Origin: Chitinophagaceae bacterium | GTDB taxonomy: Bacteria > Bacteroidota > Bacteroidia > Chitinophagales > Chitinophagaceae | DNA: 64,000 nucleotides | NCBI GenBank assembly: GCA_017307755.1 | Contig: JAFKGQ010000005.1 | Span: forward strand, 310,001 to 374,000 | Direction of reading: 5' to 3' | Part shown: one piece after another, positions 26,435 to 35,171 of the stretch | Position numbering within the stretch: position 1 is the first letter of the stretch | Layout of the letters: each line of letters opens with the position of its first letter | Notes under the pieces: generated by a model | The model's database searches: none | Seen by the model: only the letters and a program-made list of their open reading frames with translations | What the model was told of the DNA's origin: nothing | Translations under genes and position numbers: made by a program

Positions 26435-28066
26435 TTATTGTTTGTCCCACCATATCCTGCCTGTGGGTAGATCGCTGCCTCCCATACGTTGCAGGGCCGT
26501 TTGATAGTTGGCAGGATTCGTTTGATTTTCGGTCAACGGATAAGGCAGACGGCGGGGGATTGTTCCGGCAGTGATATTCCCCTGGTAATTCACGGGGGAC
26601 AGTACCGGGTAGCCGCTTCTCCGCCAGTTGCTCCAGGCTTCAGTAAAGTCGAAAAGGGAGGCAGCCCAATATTCCGAATTGATCATTTTCAAAGTATTGT
26701 CCGGGGAGGATCCGTCCAGGGTCCGTCTGTTCAAATAGGCGGTGATCGTGTCGGCGGGTATGGTCAGCGCCGCATCCCACACCGGCAAATTCTGCAAGGC
26801 GCCCTGTAACCCGTTTTGGAAATGCTGTGCTGCCGTGATGGCGCCCATATTCCAACCCCTTGTTTTTGCCTCTGCCAGCAGGAACTCCGTCTGGGCATAG
26901 CTGATCAGGAATACAGGCAGGTTTTTCCGGGTAAAGACGGCCATCTTCGGACGGGCATAGTTGCCCAGGGGAGACAGATTGTTCCCGGTGCCGGTGGGTC
27001 CAGGGTAGCCGGGAGCATTGGCGATGGCCATAGGTCCGCTGAGATCGTAACCGTTGGGCATTCCGGCAGGCGCTTCGTGTACCGTACCTGGGGGGGCGGG
27101 TTGCTGGGTTGTATAGGCCAACCCGTTATGCGTAATATCATTATTGAAAGCAAGCCCTGTATCGGCTTTTTCAGTCAGTGCATACAGACGCGGGTCATTG
27201 GCCACGGTCAGATAATCTATAAATGTCTTGCTCCATCGCACCTGTTGGAAGTCCTGCCCGTAAATGGAATTGGCCGTCTTGTTGATCGTGGCTGCATTTG
27301 GTCCTCCATCCAGTTTTACCACGGCGTTATCCGACGCCCCGGCAAAAGTATTTCCGGCTGCCTGCTCCGCATAAGTCTGCGCGGTGACAGGGTCCACTTT
27401 GGTCAATCGCATGGCCACCCGCAGCATGATCGAATACCCCAGTTTCTTCCATTGTCCGATGTCGCCGCCATAGAGGAGATCCCCGGTGGCCAGTGGTTTA
27501 CCGGCATCCAGTTTGCCGATGGCGTCACTCAGGCGGGAAAGCATATCCTTGTAGATATCGGATTGCTTATCATAGGCAGGGGTAATGATACCGGATTTGG
27601 CCATCCCGGCCTGGAAATAAGGGATGTCCCCATAAATATCGGTGATCCGTTGCATGATCAGCACCCACATGATGCGGCTCATCTGTATCAGGTTGGAATA
27701 CAGGATGGGGTCTTTTTCCTGCGCCAGGATCTGGGCTTCCACCAGTTGACCGGCGTCGGACATCCCGTCACTGAAAAACCGGGTGTTGTAGCTGCCATTG
27801 GTGAGGGTCTGCGTATATTTATCGCCTCCGCTGTAATAGTCGAAGGTAGAAGAAAACTGCTGTGTCATACATGACAGCTCCTCCAACTGGTATTCGGTGA
27901 CATTGCCATAATCCAGCTCGGCAGTCGTGAGCAGGTAATTAGGATCGAAATTCGATGTGTTCGCCTTGGTCGGATCGGTGTTGATGTCATTGAAATTCTT
28001 TGTACAGCCGGCCATTGCAACGACTATGATTGGTGCAAGCAGTATAGGAAGCGTTGAGCCTTTCAT
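26435..28066 (-). CDS. SusD/RagB-family nutrient-binding lipoprotein (SusD_2 type)
   Basis: This is a 543-residue outer-membrane lipoprotein with lipobox VAMAGC (Cys21), followed by TKNFNDINTDP. NPT/NTDP near the N-terminus, YLLTTAELDYGN, and QRITDIYGDIPYFQAGM are typical of the SusD-like_2 subgroup. It binds glycan or glycoprotein-derived oligosaccharide at the mouth of the SusC channel. Its start codon shares one base with the susC stop (TAATG), showing tight coupling. Confidence 0.93.
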   Translation of the reverse strand: MKGSTLPILLAPIIVVAMAGCTKNFNDINTDPTKANTSNFDPNYLLTTAELDYGNVTEYQLEELSCMTQQFSSTFDYYSGGDKYTQTLTNGSYNTRFFSDGMSDAGQLVEAQILAQEKDPILYSNLIQMSRIMWVLIMQRITDIYGDIPYFQAGMAKSGIITPAYDKQSDIYKDMLSRLSDAIGKLDAGKPLATGDLLYGGDIGQWKKLGYSIMLRVAMRLTKVDPVTAQTYAEQAAGNTFAGASDNAVVKLDGGPNAATINKTANSIYGQDFQQVRWSKTFIDYLTVANDPRLYALTEKADTGLAFNNDITHNGLAYTTQQPAPPGTVHEAPAGMPNGYDLSGPMAIANAPGYPGPTGTGNNLSPLGNYARPKMAVFTRKNLPVFLISYAQTEFLLAEAKTRGWNMGAITAAQHFQNGLQGALQNLPVWDAALTIPADTITAYLNRRTLDGSSPDNTLKMINSEYWAASLFDFTEAWSNWRRSGYPVLSPVNYQGNITAGTIPRRLPYPLTENQTNPANYQTALQRMGGSDLPTGRIWWDKQ

Positions 28067-31000
28067 TACTTTTTAAATTTTATATTCACATTGATGCCGT
28101 AGGTACGGGTAGACGGAAGTCCGCCGCCTTCCAGTCCCGCATTACCCGGCAGAGACGAAAAGTTATCTTCAGGATCAAAATTTCTTGTATGTTTTAGCAG
28201 CGTGAGCAGGTTGCGCGCAACCAGCGACACATTGATGGATGCAAAGGGTGTCTTTTGCAGCATACCCGGCGGCAGGAGATAGCCCGCCGTAACTTGTCGC
28301 AATTTGATAAAACTGCCGTCAAAAACAGAAATGGTCGATATACTCTTTACCAGCCCCTGGTAATAGTCCTGTGCAGCTACTACCGTGGTGTTCGGCCCGC
28401 CGTCGATGTCGACGCCTTTAGCCAGCACGCCTGTTTCGCGGCCCGGCAAGGTGGATTTATTCAGGCCATAATAGATGCTGAAAAAATCCGTTCCGGATAA
28501 GACCTTACTGCCAAACCGGTAGTCCACCAGGAAAGAAAAAGTGAATCGTTTGTAGAGAAACTCGTTGTTCAGACCGCCATAATATTTGGGCAGCCCGGAT
28601 CCCATCGGCTTTACATTACCCCTTACAGGGATGCCGTTGTTCATTATGATATTGCCATGTGTGTCGTACTGGTAGTCGTATGCCATGATCTGGGAAACGG
28701 GAAGTCCCTGTACGCTGGCCACGAATGCTCCGTTGCCATAAGGGCCTACCGATGGTCTGTACTGTCCTTGTCCTGTCTGCTGTATCGAGGCCCCCCTGGA
28801 AGTGTCTCCGATGTCGATGAGTTTGTTGTCCACTTGCGTGAAGTTGAAAGAGATATTCCAACTGAGATCCCTTGTCTTCACCGGTGTTCCGGACAGCGCC
28901 AGCTCGATACCTTTATTCTCCGTCGAGCCCAGTGGAACATAGGTAGAGCTATAGCCTGTGGCGATACTGATGGTCTTGGCGATGAGCTCGCCCGCGGTGC
29001 GACGGTGGAACCAGGTGAGATCCAATCCGAACCGGCCTTTCAACCATTTCAATTCCAGCCCCGCTTCATATTCTTTTAGCCTGTAGGGTTTCAGGTTCCT
29101 GACATCGGAGGTCTGGGGCAGCGTATTGCCAAAGGCCAGTCCGGCGTTTGTACCTGTCTGCACCTGGTAATACGTAGAGGTCTGGTAAGGGTCGGCCTGA
29201 CCACTGGTCTGCGCATAGGACAACCGCAGCTTGCCAAAATCGAGTCCGGACGATGGCAGCAGGTTGGTAAATATAAAGCTGGAAGATATAGATGGCGTAA
29301 ATATGCCCCGGCGCCCCGCAGGCAGGGTACTGAAGACGTCATAGCGTCCGGTGGTGCTCAATGTGAGGAGAGATCGATAGGTCAGGTCCAGTGTATAATA
29401 GCCCGAATTGGTCTGCAGTTTTGAATACTGGTAAACAGGAGTGGTAGACACCAGATTGGTGACGGTATACAGAAAGGGCGTTTTCCATTGATTGCCGGAG
29501 CTGCCTTCCTTTTCGTATTGATACTTGCGGACGCTGCCTCCCAACGCGGCATCCAGGGAAAATTCCTTGAGCAGCCGGTGGGAGTACCCCGCCAATACGT
29601 CCAGGTTTAGTTCGGTCGTTTGTGCTTTGGACTGTTCGTCCAGTCCGCCCCGGCGGGAAAAGCCCGCACCCGTGGGCGTTACTTCAAAAAGACCGTCATT
29701 GATGAGGTCCAGACCCGCACGGGTTTGGAGATAAAGGCTTTTAGAAAAATCATAACGAAGGACAGTCGACGAGATGAGTCTGTTCCTGGACGTATTTGTA
29801 ATGAATTTACTAACGGCAAACCAGGGGTTCGTCTGATAACCGTCCGAATTCATGGCGTTCTCATACCCATTGACGGGATTATAACCCGGCTTTAAATAAT
29901 AAGGATCGACATTGGCGGGAAGAATGGCCATGGTAAAATTGGGATTCCGGCTCATATCATTCAGAAAAGGCCGGTTTTTTACATTCTCATTGATATAGTT
30001 GACCATCGTCGTCAACTTGAGGTGACCGGTGATATCCTGATTGACATTGAGATTGGCGGAGTATCTTTTCAGGTTGCTGTTGGGAATAACGGATTCATTA
30101 TCCATTTGAGAAAGAGAAAGGCGCATGTTTCCTTTTTCTCCTCCGTTGACAAAGGACAACGTATTTATAACTACGGGGGCGATCCTGTAAAAATGGTTGT
30201 ATTGACCGGCGACGGGTTTGTAAGGGTGTTCTTTGCCATCCATAGCTATTGCCGGGCTTCCGTCCATCTTTCCCCCCCAACTGTTCAATCCATCCACGGT
30301 GAGGTCGCTGAGGCTCATCGGGCGCTCGCCATTCAGGCCGGCTCCAAAGGCTTTTTGATAGTCTTTATTATTTATAATACTGTTGAAGCTGAGATTGCCA
30401 TTATATTCTACCCCGAAACCCCTGACGCCTTTGCCACTCCTCGTCGTGATCTGAATGACGCCATTGGAAGCCCTGGTGCCATAAAGTGCGGACGCGGTAG
30501 ACCCTTTGAGCACGACTATGTTCTCTATATCGTCAGGATTGATGCTGGAAATACCGTCGCCCTGATCGGCGCCGCCATAAACTCCTGCGGAACCTTTTTG
30601 GGTATTGTCCATTGGTACCCCATCGATGACGAACAGGGGGCCTGTGGCCGATGTGAAGTCGGAGATACCTCTTATGAGGATGCGGGCGGAGCTGCCGGGA
30701 CCGCTGTTGACGCCGCTGATATTTAATCCGGCTACTCGTCCGGTGAGGCTGTTGGCGACATTGGGTTCTTTAGCCTGGTTGAGCAGGCTGCCGTCCACCC
30801 TGGTAGATGCATATCCGATTTTCCGGGCGGCTTTTGAAATGCCCAGAGCGGTGACAACGACCTCTTCATTGGCGCTGATGGCGCCGGTCAAGATAATGTT
30901 TATCATGTCGCCTGTGACTGTCATGGATTGAGGGGTATACCCCACGTACGATATTTCCAGCACAGCCGCCTCATCCGGGACGGCGAGGGAGAAATTGCCG

Positions 31001-31464
31001 TTCTCGTCTGTTCTTGTCCCTATGGAGGTACCTTTCAACCTTACAGAGGCGCCTGGCAGAGGGGCTCCGTCCATATTTTTTACGATACCTTTTACAACGC
31101 GGCCAGGCGGGCCCAGAGAATGGGCTACGCTGTCTGCCGCTGTCGTTTTCAGGGAGTACAGCAGGATCTGGTTTTTCACCACTTCATATCCGACCCTGAT
31201 GGGTTGAAATACTTTTTCGAAGAAATCTTTTAGCCGTACATTTTTGCCAGTGAAGGAGATCGTTTTTGTCAGATCTATGGCGGTCGGGCTATATATAAAT
31301 TTTATCTTTGTTTGTTTGTGAATGTCCGAAAGCACTTCTTTTATTGTCCTGTTCGAGAAGGACAAGCTCACCGTCGAGTCCAATATGGACTGGGCTTTTG
31401 CATCCCCTGCGCTGACGGAAAGAAAGAAGCCTATGGCCAATAAAGTAAAATTTATAATTCTCAT
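28066..31464 (-). CDS. SusC/RagA-family TonB-linked outer-membrane transporter with STN domain
   Basis: This is a 1132-residue protein. A signal peptide (1-25, ending AKAQ) is followed by an STN domain (about 45-105, SNRTIKEVLSDIHKQTKIKF). Next comes a carboxypeptidase-regulatory-like domain (about 122-210, VVKGIVKNMDGAPLPGASV), the plug (about 215-330, with YGTRASNGVIQITTRSGKG) and a large barrel ending in a beta strand (INVNIKFKK). The STN domain shows it can signal to the FecR protein encoded directly upstream, so substrate import and transcription are linked. Confidence 0.95.
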   Translation of the reverse strand: MRIINFTLLAIGFFLSVSAGDAKAQSILDSTVSLSFSNRTIKEVLSDIHKQTKIKFIYSPTAIDLTKTISFTGKNVRLKDFFEKVFQPIRVGYEVVKNQILLYSLKTTAADSVAHSLGPPGRVVKGIVKNMDGAPLPGASVRLKGTSIGTRTDENGNFSLAVPDEAAVLEISYVGYTPQSMTVTGDMINIILTGAISANEEVVVTALGISKAARKIGYASTRVDGSLLNQAKEPNVANSLTGRVAGLNISGVNSGPGSSARILIRGISDFTSATGPLFVIDGVPMDNTQKGSAGVYGGADQGDGISSINPDDIENIVVLKGSTASALYGTRASNGVIQITTRSGKGVRGFGVEYNGNLSFNSIINNKDYQKAFGAGLNGERPMSLSDLTVDGLNSWGGKMDGSPAIAMDGKEHPYKPVAGQYNHFYRIAPVVINTLSFVNGGEKGNMRLSLSQMDNESVIPNSNLKRYSANLNVNQDITGHLKLTTMVNYINENVKNRPFLNDMSRNPNFTMAILPANVDPYYLKPGYNPVNGYENAMNSDGYQTNPWFAVSKFITNTSRNRLISSTVLRYDFSKSLYLQTRAGLDLINDGLFEVTPTGAGFSRRGGLDEQSKAQTTELNLDVLAGYSHRLLKEFSLDAALGGSVRKYQYEKEGSSGNQWKTPFLYTVTNLVSTTPVYQYSKLQTNSGYYTLDLTYRSLLTLSTTGRYDVFSTLPAGRRGIFTPSISSSFIFTNLLPSSGLDFGKLRLSYAQTSGQADPYQTSTYYQVQTGTNAGLAFGNTLPQTSDVRNLKPYRLKEYEAGLELKWLKGRFGLDLTWFHRRTAGELIAKTISIATGYSSTYVPLGSTENKGIELALSGTPVKTRDLSWNISFNFTQVDNKLIDIGDTSRGASIQQTGQGQYRPSVGPYGNGAFVASVQGLPVSQIMAYDYQYDTHGNIIMNNGIPVRGNVKPMGSGLPKYYGGLNNEFLYKRFTFSFLVDYRFGSKVLSGTDFFSIYYGLNKSTLPGRETGVLAKGVDIDGGPNTTVVAAQDYYQGLVKSISTISVFDGSFIKLRQVTAGYLLPPGMLQKTPFASINVSLVARNLLTLLKHTRNFDPEDNFSSLPGNAGLEGGGLPSTRTYGINVNIKFKK

Positions 31465-31505
31465 GCTATAGAAAATTTTTCTTTTTAATGAGATAGCGTA
31501 TCCCC

Positions 31506-31524
31506 GGCGGGCATAGACGCCCGC
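31506..31524. other. Small hairpin between fecR and susC genes
   Basis: A 6-bp all-G/C stem (GCGGGC with GCCCGC, 6-base loop) lies in the 111-base gap between the FecR stop and the SusC start. There is no T-tract. It could slow or shield the transcript; I assign no function. Confidence 0.4.
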
Positions 31525-31575
31525 ATATATTTAGAAACAGTAAATACATAAATGATCTGACAGGAAGCGAATGGG

Positions 31576-32673
31576 TCAGATGCAGCCTTTTCCTTTGATC
31601 AGGATCTTTGTGCCTTTTATTTCATAACTAATGCCTATCGCCCGGCAAATGATGTCCAGCTTTGAATACAGGCTGGGGTCGCCGATGTCGCCGGTGAACA
31701 GGCAATTGTTCAATGCTTCGTTTTCCAACTCTATCTCTATTCCATAATCCGTCGTTAACAAACCGATGATCGTTGCCAGAGGGACTTTGTCAAGGTCATA
31801 CCGGCCGGCCACTGCCGCTGAATCTCCGGCAGATGCTTTATTCAATACGGGCATTGGGTTGTTGACGAGAGAAGTACTGAAAAGATGTTTGCTTTCGATG
31901 TAAAGCACTTTTTGATTGGGTGTTATGATGACCCCGCTATTTTTTGTCTTTTTGCCGTGCGGGTTTATTTTTACTTCATTTTCGTATACCTCTACTTTAC
32001 CAGTGATGACCTCTACCGCCACTTCATTTGTGTTTTCGTCGTGCCGGATATAGAAGCTGGTGCCAAGCACTCTTGTTATCAGATCATTGTGATAGACCAT
32101 GAAAGGGTTGCCGGGATGTTTTGCAATATCGAAGAAGGCTTCCCCGTCCAGGGCCACTTCCCGCCTGCCACCGCTGAAATGCGGGGGGTAGACCAATGTT
32201 GCTGAGGGCTGCAGGATGACATGGCTGCCGTCTTCCAATTGTATCTTCATGGGTTTGCCTGATGTATTGATCACACGTTGATTGTCTTTTGTCAGCGAGG
32301 CTGCACCTGCTATCAGGTCTTCACTTCCACGTTTGAGTACACCAGAGAATATTATCGAACCGATCAGCAGGACCAACAGAGCAGCCGCCACAGTAATTCG
32401 ACGGATCATTCTTTTGCGGCCGATGTTCCGGATAAGGGTTGTGTTTTCTTCTTGTGTCGCCAGTATCTTTCCAACGATGAGCTGCGATCTTATTGCATCC
32501 AGCCCCGATCCTTCCACGAGAGGGGATCGCAGCTTTTGCAGAATAAATTTTTCCTGTACGCTGTCATAATCGGTAGAGCCGATGTATTCGAAGAGCTCGG
32601 CCAATTCTTCATCGGTACAGGCGTCTGCAATATATTTTTCAAACAGTTTTATCAGTCGTTCAGACGAGTGCAT
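31576..32673 (-). CDS. FecR-family anti-sigma / sigma regulator
   Basis: This 365-residue membrane protein has a cytoplasmic N-terminal anti-sigma region (1-90) and a single transmembrane segment at about 93-113 (AAALLVLLIGSIIFSGVL). A periplasmic FecR domain follows (VINTSGKPMKIQLEDGSHVILQPSATLVYPPHF, EVALDGEAFFDIAKHPGNPF). The C-terminal DUF4974-type region has VPLATIIGLLTTDYGIEIELE. It receives the signal from the SusC STN domain and releases or activates the ECF sigma factor encoded just upstream. Confidence 0.95.
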   Translation of the reverse strand: MHSSERLIKLFEKYIADACTDEELAELFEYIGSTDYDSVQEKFILQKLRSPLVEGSGLDAIRSQLIVGKILATQEENTTLIRNIGRKRMIRRITVAAALLVLLIGSIIFSGVLKRGSEDLIAGAASLTKDNQRVINTSGKPMKIQLEDGSHVILQPSATLVYPPHFSGGRREVALDGEAFFDIAKHPGNPFMVYHNDLITRVLGTSFYIRHDENTNEVAVEVITGKVEVYENEVKINPHGKKTKNSGVIITPNQKVLYIESKHLFSTSLVNNPMPVLNKASAGDSAAVAGRYDLDKVPLATIIGLLTTDYGIEIELENEALNNCLFTGDIGDPSLYSKLDIICRAIGISYEIKGTKILIKGKGCI

Positions 32674-32730
32674 CGTTGGTAGTTGCGAATGATTAGTGTG
32701 TAAACTTCTCTTTTATATAGACACCCCGGA

Positions 32731-33342
32731 TCATGACCAGGAGTACAAGCTTTTCAAAATAATTTGAACGATAAGTAGAGATATGATGATCCCGTGTTGT
32801 TTCAAGCAGTATTTTATAGCTGTCAACGCCCGTGACATATGCGTTTTAACGGTAAGTGGTGAAATATGTAGCCGGTGGCCTGTTTCTTCATAGGAAAGAT
32901 GTTCATCTTTAATCAGATGGTACACTGCCCGTTGCTGGGTTGATAATTGTGAAAGTGCGGATTCCACCAGCGTTTTGTATTGGCTTGTCTCTATCTTATG
33001 GTCTGTGGTGTTTTCCACTGTAGCCACCTGCCGGAGATAGCCGTGTTTCGACTTCCATTCTCTTGCCAGCCGCCGATTGTTATTAAGGATAAGATGTTTG
33101 GCAACTACGTATAGCCAGGATTCCAGGGATCTCACCCGGGGCAGGGTTTTCCGGTGCAGCCAGACTTTCATAAAAGTGTCCTGAACGATCTCCTCGGCGA
33201 GCGCGGGGTTCTTGACAAAAAGCATTGCCACTTTATAGAGATGGTCTTTATATCTGTGGAAGACGAGTTGAAATGCATATTGGCTGTCTTCAGACAGCAT
33301 AATCAGTAATTCTGATTCCTCGTAGTTAGTTTCTGGCAACAA
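32731..33342 (-). CDS. ECF sigma-70 factor (Bacteroidota expansion family)
   Basis: This is a 203-residue sigma factor. Region 2 contains FHRYKDHLYKVAMLFVKNPALAEEIVQDTFMKVW, region 4 contains LSTQQRAVYHLIKDEHLSYEETGHRLHISPLTVKTHMSRAL, with a helix-turn-helix. A hydrophobic C-terminal tail (IIISLLIVQIILKSLYSW) is present and may bring it to the membrane. It should direct transcription of the SusC-SusD operon downstream. Confidence 0.94.
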   Translation of the reverse strand: MLPETNYEESELLIMLSEDSQYAFQLVFHRYKDHLYKVAMLFVKNPALAEEIVQDTFMKVWLHRKTLPRVRSLESWLYVVAKHLILNNNRRLAREWKSKHGYLRQVATVENTTDHKIETSQYKTLVESALSQLSTQQRAVYHLIKDEHLSYEETGHRLHISPLTVKTHMSRALTAIKYCLKQHGIIISLLIVQIILKSLYSWS

Positions 33343-33427
33343 GTCGTGGGGTTTTGATTACATATAGGTAAGTTATTTAATTTGTCGGAATAAAAAAGGA
33401 ATTTTTCCAACTATTAGCTAACCTGTT

Positions 33428-33694
33428 CTATTCTTTAACAAGTACGGTCTTGTAAATGGTGCCTCCCTCGATGTCCTTGATGTACAGCTGATAGGCCCCC
33501 AACTGCAGGGATTGGAGATCGTCCAGAGGGACATGATTTGTACCTTTTTTCAGTCCAACGCCCAGGATCCGTCTGACCCTTTTGTCTTTTGATTCGACCA
33601 ACAGTATGATGCAATTCTCATTTTCCGCACAGGTTATTTCAACCCGGATAATAGAATTAAATGGATTTGGAGACACAAAGACAGCTGTAGTCAT
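33428..33694 (-). CDS. Free-standing T9SS sorting-domain-like protein, copy 1 (88 aa)
   Basis: From ATG 33694 (MTTAVFVSPNPFNS) the protein is 88 residues and resembles a type A Por/T9SS C-terminal sorting domain alone: V.PNPF start, a central strand region, and a YQLYIKDIEGGTIYKTVLVKE end (normally Y.v.i...G....KkvVk). There is no signal peptide and no cargo. An upstream ATG at 33742 would extend it by 16 residues that overlap the gap after pdxJ. Ungapped alignment by eye with the 34549-34815 protein gives 55 identical of 88 residues. Function is unknown. Confidence 0.7.
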   Translation of the reverse strand: MTTAVFVSPNPFNSIIRVEITCAENENCIILLVESKDKRVRRILGVGLKKGTNHVPLDDLQSLQLGAYQLYIKDIEGGTIYKTVLVKE

Positions 33695-33754
33695 TAACCC
33701 CTCTTTTATTGAAGACACCGCCAGAGAGGGTGAGGAGTACAAAGTATAAAATAA

Positions 33755-34471
33755 TTATTGCAATTGTCTTTTGTACAGCTGTATGGTATTTTCATATCCC
33801 AGGTAGAGCGCATCGCAGATGAGGGCGTGTCCGATGGATACCTCTGCGAGCTGGGGTATATTTTGGGCGAAGTAGGCAAGGTTTTGCAGGTCGAGGTCAT
33901 GGCCTGCATTGAGTCCCAGTCCCAGTTCTGCGGCCCGTACGGCGGCTGTCCTGTATGGGATGACGGCCTTTTCCCTATCTATATGGAATCCGTGGGCATA
34001 GGCCTCTGTGTAGAGCTCTATACGGTCGGTGCCAGTTGCGGCGGCGCCTTCTACCATGGCTATCACGGGGTCTACGAAGAGGGAGACGCGGATACCGGCC
34101 GTCTTGAATTTCCCCACTATTTCTACGAGGTAATCTTTATGACGGATGGTGTCCCAGCCGTGGTTGGAGGTGATCTGTCCCAATGCATCGGGTACCAGGG
34201 TCACCTGATCGGGCCGGACGTCCAGCACCAGGTCTACGAATTTCTGTTCCTGCGAATTGCCTTCGATATTGAACTCAGTCGTGATAATCTTTTTTATATC
34301 GTATACGTCCTTATAACGGATGTGTCTTTCATCGGGGCGCGGGTGTACGGTGACGCCATCGGCGCCGAACAGTTGTGCATCAATGGCGGCTTTTACAACA
34401 TCGGGGTTATTGCTGCCCCGGCTATTACGGAGGGTGGCGAATTTATTTATATTTACGGAGAGCTTTGTCAT
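33755..34471 (-). CDS. pdxJ: Pyridoxine 5'-phosphate synthase
   Basis: This 238-residue barrel enzyme makes pyridoxine 5'-phosphate from DXP and 3-amino-2-oxopropyl phosphate in vitamin B6 synthesis. It begins [19 protein letters not shown] and has the phosphate and catalytic segments [34 protein letters not shown] and [10 protein letters not shown]. It sits between the two paralogous sorting-domain-like genes and is probably cotranscribed with the upstream one (77-base gap). Confidence 0.96.
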   Translation of the reverse strand: MTKLSVNINKFATLRNSRGSNNPDVVKAAIDAQLFGADGVTVHPRPDERHIRYKDVYDIKKIITTEFNIEGNSQEQKFVDLVLDVRPDQVTLVPDALGQITSNHGWDTIRHKDYLVEIVGKFKTAGIRVSLFVDPVIAMVEGAAATGTDRIELYTEAYAHGFHIDREKAVIPYRTAAVRAAELGLGLNAGHDLDLQNLAYFAQNIPQLAEVSIGHALICDALYLGYENTIQLYKRQLQ

Positions 34472-34548
34472 ATAGCAAAGGTAAAGGAAAAAGAAAAGGG
34501 CACCGAAGTGCCCCTGTGTCCTGTTGGTCGACTAGGTTGCTCGTATCT

Positions 34549-34815
34549 TTATTGCTTCACCAGCATGGTCTTGTAGATGGTGTCTCCTGTGGGGGCTTTG
34601 ATATCCAGTTGATAGGACCCCAATTGCAGGGAATGCAGATTATCCAGCGGGATCTTGTTCACTCCTTTTTCCAGTCCGGCGCCCAGCATGCGGATAATCC
34701 TGTTGTCTTTCATGTTGGCAAGCAGAATAATGCAATCTCCATTTTCTGCGCAGGTCAATTCAATCTCTATAAAACGGTCGAATGGGTTCGGGTATACCGA
34801 AACGGCTGTGGGCAT
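34549..34815 (-). CDS. Free-standing T9SS sorting-domain-like protein, copy 2 (88 aa)
   Basis: This 88-residue protein begins MPTAVSVYPNPFDRF and ends TIYKTMLVKQ. The YPNPF start and the C-terminal GSYQLDIKA...TIYKTMLVKQ pattern match a T9SS type A sorting domain, but it is the whole protein, with no signal peptide. A conserved TCAEN(G/E)(D/N)CIILL segment is shared with copy 1. The gene lies 8 bases after a 42-codon ORF on the same strand and before pdxJ. A cytoplasmic role of this fold is possible; I know of none established. Confidence 0.75.
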   Translation of the reverse strand: MPTAVSVYPNPFDRFIEIELTCAENGDCIILLANMKDNRIIRMLGAGLEKGVNKIPLDNLHSLQLGSYQLDIKAPTGDTIYKTMLVKQ

Positions 34816-34823
34816 AGCAAAAA

Positions 34824-34952
34824 TTAAAATTGATCACGATTCACCTTGGTGATAACCCTTACGGGTATCAGTGCCGGCATTTTCCGGTCAGTAGCTTCAG
34901 ACGTAATAAGTTCGTGGATGAAGGTTTGGATGGACTGAAGGAGAGCTTTCAT
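34824..34952 (-). CDS. Possible 42-aa protein upstream of the sorting-domain-like gene
   Basis: ATG at 34952 opens a 42-codon frame, MKALLQSIQTFIHELIT onwards, ending KVNRDQF with TAA at 34826-34824. The N-terminal half forms a plausible amphipathic helix, and the stop is 8 bases from the next start on the same strand, an operon-like spacing. There is no recognised family, and length alone gives weak support. Confidence 0.4.
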   Translation of the reverse strand: MKALLQSIQTFIHELITSEATDRKMPALIPVRVITKVNRDQF

Positions 34953-35171
34953 AATTGACGGTTTTAATAGGATAAGGGCCATTTTCCGGCCAAAAAATCA
35001 ACTGTCTGCAAATCAGCCGTTTATTCTCCGCAAAGTAAATAATTTTATCCCATTATGGGAAAAATAAGTTAAATCTGGGAAAAAATTGCGTATTACTACT
35101 ATGAAAATCTGCGGAAAACACGATTTTTTTCCTGCGAATAAGACGTAGAACGAATGGGCGGAGGGAGTCTT

